Made by a program: the position numbers and the translations under genes. Source: Xanthobacter agilis (lineage in GTDB: Bacteria; Pseudomonadota; Alphaproteobacteria; Rhizobiales; Xanthobacteraceae). Taken from it: a DNA stretch of 64,000 nucleotides. This document shows positions 63,299 through 64,000 of this stretch, piece after piece. The notes under the pieces were generated by a model. It saw only the letters and a list, made by a program, of their open reading frames with translations, was not told the origin of the DNA and ran no database searches. The stretch covers positions 140,915-204,914 of the forward strand of contig NZ_JABWGX010000007.1 in the NCBI RefSeq assembly GCF_021730435.1, read 5' to 3'. The stretch's first letter is position 1. Every line of letters begins with the position of its first letter.

Positions 63299-64000
63299 AT
63301 GGAGGCGGGACGCGGCGGGGGCGGGCGGAACGAAGGCGGTCCACTGCCGTCGCGTTCTCGTGCGCGTGCGGTCGCGGTCGTCGCCGGCACGCGGGTGGCT
63401 GGCCTCCGCTTCGATCCCCTGTGGCGGTCGTTGGTTCGGCGACTTGGCGCGGATCTCGCCGCGGAAGCGGAGCAGGGCCGCCTCGTGCTGTGGCTGCCGG
63501 TGGCCTTCATGGGCGGCATCCTCGCCTATTTCGGGGCGCCGCGGGAGCCGTCTTTGGTGGCCGCGCTGGCGCTCACGGCGATGCTGGCGGTGGCGGCCGC
63601 GGCGGCGCGGCGGCACGCGGTGGCGATCGGGGTGTTCGCCGGCCTTTGCGCCTTCTCGGCGGGCTTTTCGGCGGGCGGCGTGCGCACCACCTTGATGATG
63701 CACGAGGTGCTGCTGCGCGCGCCTTCCTTTCCGGTGCGCCTGAACGGCTACGTCGAGCGCCGGGAGCAGCGGGTGAACAGCGACCGCATTCTGCTGCGGC
63801 TCGATCCAGGCCCCATCCGTGGGCTCGACGGCCCGATCGGGTTGGTCCGGCTTTCGCTCAAGCGGGGCACGGCGCCGCCGGTGGGCACCCATATCACCCA
63901 GCTGACCCGTCTTCTGCCGCCCCTCGGACCGGCCATGCCCGGCGCCCACGATTTCGGGCGCGCGCCCTGGTTCCAGGGGATCGACGCCGTGGGCTTCGGC
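63299..64000 (+). CDS. comEC: ComEC/Rec2-family DNA uptake membrane protein, 3' partial
   Basis: The frame starts at ATG 63299 and runs to the window edge, so at least 234 residues. It opens with an Arg/Gly-rich segment, then the first helices ([62 protein letters not shown]). The N-terminal OB-like DUF4131 domain follows ([48 protein letters not shown]). This matches the start of ComEC proteins, which form the inner-membrane channel for single-stranded DNA. A gltX-comEC divergent pair is common in Rhizobiales. Confidence 0.88.
   Translation, partial: MEAGRGGGGRNEGGPLPSRSRARAVAVVAGTRVAGLRFDPLWRSLVRRLGADLAAEAEQGRLVLWLPVAFMGGILAYFGAPREPSLVAALALTAMLAVAAAAARRHAVAIGVFAGLCAFSAGFSAGGVRTTLMMHEVLLRAPSFPVRLNGYVERREQRVNSDRILLRLDPGPIRGLDGPIGLVRLSLKRGTAPPVGTHITQLTRLLPPLGPAMPGAHDFGRAPWFQGIDAVGFG

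Noticed and set aside
63282..63695. A 137-codon plus-strand frame at the start of comEC
   Set aside because: Arg/Ser/Pro-rich and in a different frame from the ComEC-like translation that starts at 63299.

Overview
This 64 kb window is GC-rich chromosomal DNA. Gene content and order point to an alphaproteobacterium of the order Hyphomicrobiales (Rhizobiales): pcm-like/tolC/popZ/valS; xthA, erpA, dgt, argS and a SPOR protein; nagZ-scpA-scpB-tatA-tatB-tatC-serS-surE; sdhE-mfd; gltX divergent from comEC; and an ExoR-like Sel1 protein. The Xanthobacteraceae is my best guess for the family, but that is inference from style, not a search result. Genes lie on both strands in short operons, mostly housekeeping. 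No CRISPR array, intact prophage or rRNA operon was seen.

Layout. 0-4.1 kb: periplasmic thiol-redox genes (3' part of a DsbD-type protein, a DsbA-like oxidoreductase), a YkuD L,D-transpeptidase lipoprotein and a ThrE-type exporter. 4.5-7.9 kb: an accessory glycan cassette (GT2 glycosyltransferase and two overlapping FkbM-type methyltransferases). 8.5-10.8 kb: tRNA-Asn and tRNA-Cys flanking an MsbA-like ABC exporter. 11.1-13.7 kb: a membrane PAS/GGDEF diguanylate cyclase. 13.8-20.9 kb: truncated hemoglobin, isoaspartate methyltransferase, TolC, PopZ-like protein, ValS. 21.4-24.1 kb: ExoR-like protein, a relic of an RTX/serralysin C-terminus, a GFA-family protein and exonuclease III. 24.2-26.8 kb: a two-gene O-acetylation module (MBOAT plus SGNH/AlgX-like). 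26.9-32.8 kb: erpA, dgt, argS and a SPOR-domain protein preceded by a 17-bp minisatellite.

33-43.4 kb is a more mixed stretch: a DUF815-type ATPase, a secreted beta-barrel-like protein, a TSUP transporter, dusA, then an AT-rich atypical segment with one or two unknown genes, an aldo/keto reductase whose stop codon is the insertion point of an 859-bp IS5-family element, a retropepsin-like protease, cobS and an NlpD-like lipoprotein. 43.5-54.7 kb returns to cell-division, export and repair genes (nagZ, scpAB, tatABC, serS, surE, sdhE, mfd). 55-64 kb holds a glycine-zipper protein, an SH3 membrane protein, a YejA-like binding protein, an IalB-family protein, HspQ, a malyl-CoA lyase of the Chloroflexus type, a TusA-like protein coupled to gltX, and the start of comEC.

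I found no single spectacular new system. The most interesting candidates are the GT2-FkbM-FkbM cassette, the AT-rich segment abutting the 5' end of dusA (a known integration hotspot in related bacteria), an extra block of about 40 residues in seryl-tRNA synthetase, the RTX relic, and several unusual repeats and palindromes.
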